A DNA stretch of 64,000 nt from Parashewanella spongiae. Its GTDB lineage: Bacteria > Pseudomonadota > Gammaproteobacteria > Enterobacterales > Shewanellaceae. The notes under the pieces were generated by a model that was not told the origin of the DNA, did not search any database, and saw only the letters and a program-made list of their open reading frames with translations. Where the stretch lies: the NCBI RefSeq assembly GCF_004358345.1, contig NZ_CP037952.1:930001-994000 (forward strand), given 5' to 3'. Below are positions 61,066 through 64,000 of the stretch, in pieces. Numbering within the stretch: position 1 is the first letter of the stretch; each line of letters opens with the position of its first letter. Position numbers and translations under genes: made by a program.

Positions 61066-61227
61066 CGTTTGGAAGATATATATTAAATTGATTACTTTAA
61101 CTGTACAGAATCAACATTCATTGATTTCGATAAGTTTTCCTCATCTATTATTTACTCACCTCTTCCCTTGTTTTCGGTATAATAACCACCATATATTGTT
61201 TTAATCTTGTGTAAATTGGTCAATTGT

Positions 61228-61494
61228 ATGTTGGATACTAAGTTTGATGAATTAATGGAGTTTCCTTGCTCCTTCCCATTTAAAGTGGTTGGTGATGCGA
61301 GTGATACATTAGCTGATCGCGTTGTAGCTGTCGTGCAGAAGCATGCACCGGGTGATTATTCACCTCAAACAAGGGCTTCCAGTAAAGGTACATATTACTC
61401 AATAACGATTAGAATAAAAGCCACTAGCAAAACACAGGTTGAAACCCTTTATGTTGAGCTTGCTAAAATAGATGGTGTTAAACGCGTTTTATAG
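61228..61494 (+). CDS. ybeD: YbeD/DUF493 family protein
   Basis: 88 residues from the ATG at 61228 ([20 protein letters not shown]), which aligns with E. coli YbeD; the frame is open seven codons upstream. Small ferredoxin-like fold (ACT-like), cytosolic, exact role unknown. It normally precedes lipB-lipA, as here, but a family C repeat of about 345 bases now lies between ybeD and lipB. Confidence 0.9.
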   Translation: MLDTKFDELMEFPCSFPFKVVGDASDTLADRVVAVVQKHAPGDYSPQTRASSKGTYYSITIRIKATSKTQVETLYVELAKIDGVKRVL

Positions 61495-61495
61495 T

Positions 61496-61841
61496 TATAC
61501 CAATAACAGTAATTAAATTCCCAGCTCAGAGCTATGTATGTGTTCAAAGTACAAGTAAAATTGATGAAGACATAGTTATTACCGACATACAAAACTGTCG
61601 TTATTACATTGCTACGTTGAGACGCGTAGCAATTTGGACACATACAAGCTCCCGAAGGGCAAGGCTAAAGGATTCCATTACTACGTTACAAGTTTTTGAA
61701 TTATCCCGACAAAAGCACTAAGTGCGTTGAACGCCAGTTTTGTGTGGCGGCCGTAGGGAATATAGTACTTCAAACTTGCGCCTTGTACTGAAATCCTTTA
61801 GCTCTTGCTGAGTGGGAAGTTAATTACTGTAATTGGTATTA
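61496..61841. repeat. Family C element between ybeD and lipB
   Basis: Starts TTATACCAATAACAGTAATT directly at the ybeD stop and ends TTAATTACTGTAATTGGTAT. The hairpin module is at about 61579-61613. Confidence 0.88.
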
Positions 61842-61876
61842 GACAATCGTGATTATTTTATTTGGGAGATAGCCTC

Positions 61877-62527
61877 TTGCAAGACGGACAATTAATTATA
61901 AGAAACCTGGGACGACAGGACTACAGTACCGTTTGGCACGCGATGCAGGAATATACTGATAATCGTGACGCAGAAAGTGTGGATGAGCTTTGGGTAGTCG
62001 AACATACTCCTGTCTTTACTCAAGGTCAGGCTGGCAAGAGCGAACATATTTTAGCGCCTGGAGATATCCCTGTCATTCAAGTAGATAGAGGTGGACAAGT
62101 GACTTATCATGGGCCTGGTCAGTTAGTGGTCTATCCATTGATTGACATAAAACGGCTTAGGATAGGGGTCAGGCAGTTAGTGAATACCATTGAACAAAGT
62201 ATTGTCGACCTGCTTAAACCTTATGGGATAGAGGCTTACCCTAAAGCTGACGCTCCAGGTGTTTATGTCAGTGATAATAAAATTGCATCGCTAGGTTTAA
62301 GAATTCGCAAAGGCTGTTCGTTTCATGGTCTCGCGCTGAATGTTAATATGGATATGGAGCCTTTCCATCGTATTAACCCCTGTGGTTATGCAGGATTGCA
62401 GATGATTCAATGCAATGATTTAAACGGACCAAAGTCGGTGCAGGAAGCAGGCGATAAACTTGTCCATATATTAAGTGGCTTATTAGGTTATAAGCAACTG
62501 GTTCAATATCAAGGATTAGCAGAGTAA
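61877..62527 (+). CDS. lipB: Octanoyl-[ACP]:protein N-octanoyltransferase LipB
   Basis: 216 residues from a TTG at 61877. No ATG fits, GGGAG lies 9 bases upstream at 61864, and translation from here ([12 protein letters not shown]) aligns with the E. coli start MYQDKILVRQLG. An earlier TTG at 61862 is possible. Motifs: [50 protein letters not shown] with the catalytic Cys in NPCGYAG and Lys in KIASLG. It transfers octanoate from ACP to lipoyl domains. lipA follows after one base. Confidence 0.95.
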   Translation: MQDGQLIIRNLGRQDYSTVWHAMQEYTDNRDAESVDELWVVEHTPVFTQGQAGKSEHILAPGDIPVIQVDRGGQVTYHGPGQLVVYPLIDIKRLRIGVRQLVNTIEQSIVDLLKPYGIEAYPKADAPGVYVSDNKIASLGLRIRKGCSFHGLALNVNMDMEPFHRINPCGYAGLQMIQCNDLNGPKSVQEAGDKLVHILSGLLGYKQLVQYQGLAE

Positions 62528-62528
62528 A

Positions 62529-63494
62529 ATGAGTAGACCTGAGAGATTACAACCAGGGGTGAAGTTGCGAGATGCTGATAAAGTATCACGTATCCCTGTG
62601 AAAATCGTTCCTTCTGAACGTGAAACTATGTTGCGTAAGCCTGATTGGCTGCGTGTGAAACTCCCCGCATCTAATCAACGCATTACTGAAATTAAGCAAG
62701 CACTTAGAAAAAATGGCCTGCATTCTGTTTGTGAAGAAGCATCTTGTCCTAATTTGTCCGAGTGTTTTAACCACGGCACCGCGACATTCATGATTCTTGG
62801 CGCTATATGTACACGCCGTTGCCCTTTCTGTGATGTGGCTCATGGCCGACCACTAAAACCAGATGCAGAAGAACCTATTAAGCTTGCTAAGACAATTCGT
62901 GACATGAAGCTTAAATACGTTGTTATCACATCTGTAGATCGTGATGACCTACGCGACGGCGGGGCACAACATTTTGCCGATTGTATCCGTGAAATTCGCA
63001 AACTCAATCCAGATATTAAAATTGAAACCTTAGTACCGGATTTTCGTGGTCGTATTGATGCAGCACTAGACATTCTAGCTGGTGATCCGCCAGATGTGTT
63101 TAACCACAACTTAGAAACTGCGCCGATGCACTATCGAAAAGCTAGGCCCGGTGCAAATTATCAGTGGTCATTAGATTTACTGAAAAAATTCAAAGATCGC
63201 CATCCAAACGTTCCTACTAAATCAGGATTGATGATGGGACTTGGTGAAAGTAATGATGAGATAGCTCAAGTTTTACGTGATTTACGTGCCCATAATGTTG
63301 AAATGTTGACTTTGGGTCAGTACCTGCAACCTTCTAAGTTCCACTTACCTGTAGAGCGTTATGTACCGCCAGCGGAGTTTGATGAGCTTAAAGCATTAGC
63401 CGATGAATTAGGCTTTACTCACGCCGCCTGCGGCCCAATGGTACGCTCAAGCTACCACGCAGATTTGCAAGCAATGGGTAAAGAAGTTAAATAA
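62529..63494 (+). CDS. lipA: Lipoyl synthase LipA (radical SAM)
   Basis: 321 residues, full length. The auxiliary 4Fe-4S cluster ligands are in [12 protein letters not shown], the radical SAM CxxxCxxC is CTRRCPFC, and the C-terminal [10 protein letters not shown] carries the conserved Ser ligand. It inserts sulfur at C6 and C8 of octanoyl groups attached by LipB. One base separates it from lipB, so they are translated from the same transcript. A terminator follows. Confidence 0.97.
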   Translation: MSRPERLQPGVKLRDADKVSRIPVKIVPSERETMLRKPDWLRVKLPASNQRITEIKQALRKNGLHSVCEEASCPNLSECFNHGTATFMILGAICTRRCPFCDVAHGRPLKPDAEEPIKLAKTIRDMKLKYVVITSVDRDDLRDGGAQHFADCIREIRKLNPDIKIETLVPDFRGRIDAALDILAGDPPDVFNHNLETAPMHYRKARPGANYQWSLDLLKKFKDRHPNVPTKSGLMMGLGESNDEIAQVLRDLRAHNVEMLTLGQYLQPSKFHLPVERYVPPAEFDELKALADELGFTHAACGPMVRSSYHADLQAMGKEVK

Positions 63495-63526
63495 TCTTTA
63501 TCGTTTTATTTTTAAGGATCGCTTTA

Positions 63527-63563
63527 AAATGCCAGTCTCGGTTAAGTTGACTGGCATTTTTTT
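63527..63563 (+). terminator. Terminator of lipBA
   Basis: AATGCCAGTC / GACTGGCATT followed by TTTTTTA. Confidence 0.88.
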
Positions 63564-63580
63564 ATTGATATCGTAATAAA

Positions 63581-64000
63581 CTAAGTCTCAAACACTCGTG
63601 ATCGTGTACTTAATAATGAAGCGATAACTAAAAGGGATAACCCTACTCCCAACCCAAGATATAGTGCAGTAAGTTTAACCTGATCATCAGAAACCATGGC
63701 ACCAATTAAAGGATATGTCCAAGGATCAAAAGCCCAGTATTTTGGAGAATGACTGACTGACATTGCGGTCATGGTCATGATTACTCCAACAACTAAAGGA
63801 GCAACCATATTCTTTATATTCCACCCGATAATGATACCGATAACAATGATTGGTAATCCAGTAATGACAGCAGGTAGCGCATGCTCAAGAAATGAAAAAT
63901 TTACCATATCAGTGCCTTGAAAACCGATAATTGACAGAATAAAAATGCTTATCCACGTTAAGATGAATAAGATGATAGAACTGAGAATAACAAACAATGA
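63581..64000 (-). CDS. Hypothetical membrane protein, 5' end outside window
   Basis: At least 139 codons, with the frame open to the window edge. A TTG at 63997 is the only start-like codon near the edge, so the true start is probably beyond. Four predicted membrane helices (VILSSIILFILTWISIFILSI; AVITGLPIIVIGIIIGWNI; VAPLVVGVIMTMTAMSV; LGLGVGLSLLVIASLL). No family recognised. It converges on lipA, sharing the terminator region. Confidence 0.6.
   Translation of the reverse strand, partial: SLFVILSSIILFILTWISIFILSIIGFQGTDMVNFSFLEHALPAVITGLPIIVIGIIIGWNIKNMVAPLVVGVIMTMTAMSVSHSPKYWAFDPWTYPLIGAMVSDDQVKLTALYLGLGVGLSLLVIASLLSTRSRVFET

Overview
The window reads as a chromosomal stretch of a low-GC marine gammaproteobacterium of the Alteromonadales, close to Shewanella or Psychrobium. 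The evidence is the 16S sequence, the rrn layout (16S, tRNA-Ile, tRNA-Ala, 23S, 5S), the nqrABCDEF-apbE-nqrM cluster, divergent argR/mdh, an Oar-like TonB receptor, ExeM-type nuclease, and an M36 protease with a GlyGly-CTERM tail. The genus call rests on recognition only; no alignment was run.

Layout. 1-2900: TonB-dependent receptor, cut by the window edge. 3000-5000: mosaic of short repeats and a decayed IS4-type transposase. 5250-12500: SMI1/KNR4 protein, PepO-like M13 protease, DyP-type peroxidase, argR, mdh, folM. 12470-14320: tandem duplication, three repeat elements and a cupin gene split by one of them. 14300-16050: csdE-csdA. 16400-19320: two adjacent, divergent paralogues of unknown function with a conserved His-Asp-Gln-Cys pattern. 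19660-27400: GNAT, yjjX, L,D-transpeptidase, small lipoprotein, secreted M36 protease, rluA. 27750-35000: Na+-pumping NADH:quinone reductase operon with its flavin transferase and NqrM. 35100-41740: a large repeat hot spot holding a group II intron, a nucleotide-sugar epimerase and a decayed IS1-type element. 41736-45950: OlsF-like acyltransferase, LpxH-like phosphoesterase, YjiH-type membrane protein. 47150-50480: orphan gene, ubiV, ubiU, ubiT (oxygen-independent ubiquinone synthesis). 50960-54560: ExeM-like nuclease and a DUF4124 protein. 54700-61070: a complete rRNA operon. 61200-64000: ybeD, lipB, lipA and a partial membrane protein.

The unusual content is of two kinds. First, the window is crowded with non-autonomous repeat elements. 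One superfamily (A, B, H and the A+F composite) has ends CCTA(A/G)A.../...T(T/C)TAGG and 5-bp TTNAA target duplications, like IS1380/ISEcp1-type elements. Family D has GGGTCTGTTGATCTTTC-type ends flanked by TA. Family C has TAATACCAATTACAGTAA-type ends. Family E carries a GGATACCAGC palindrome. These elements nest in one another, split a cupin gene, supply stop codons to neighbouring genes, and host a group II intron placed exactly between an element end and its target duplication. A 31-35-nt hairpin module (core CGACAGTTTTGTATGTCG) occurs in four otherwise different families. For three of them (B, C, D) both filled and empty versions are present, so the module itself looks insertional. Second, the paralogue pair at 16397-19323 has features of clan CE (Ulp1/YopJ-type) cysteine peptidases or acetyltransferases. 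The 23S gene also carries an intervening sequence in helix 45. The housekeeping genes are otherwise ordinary and intact.
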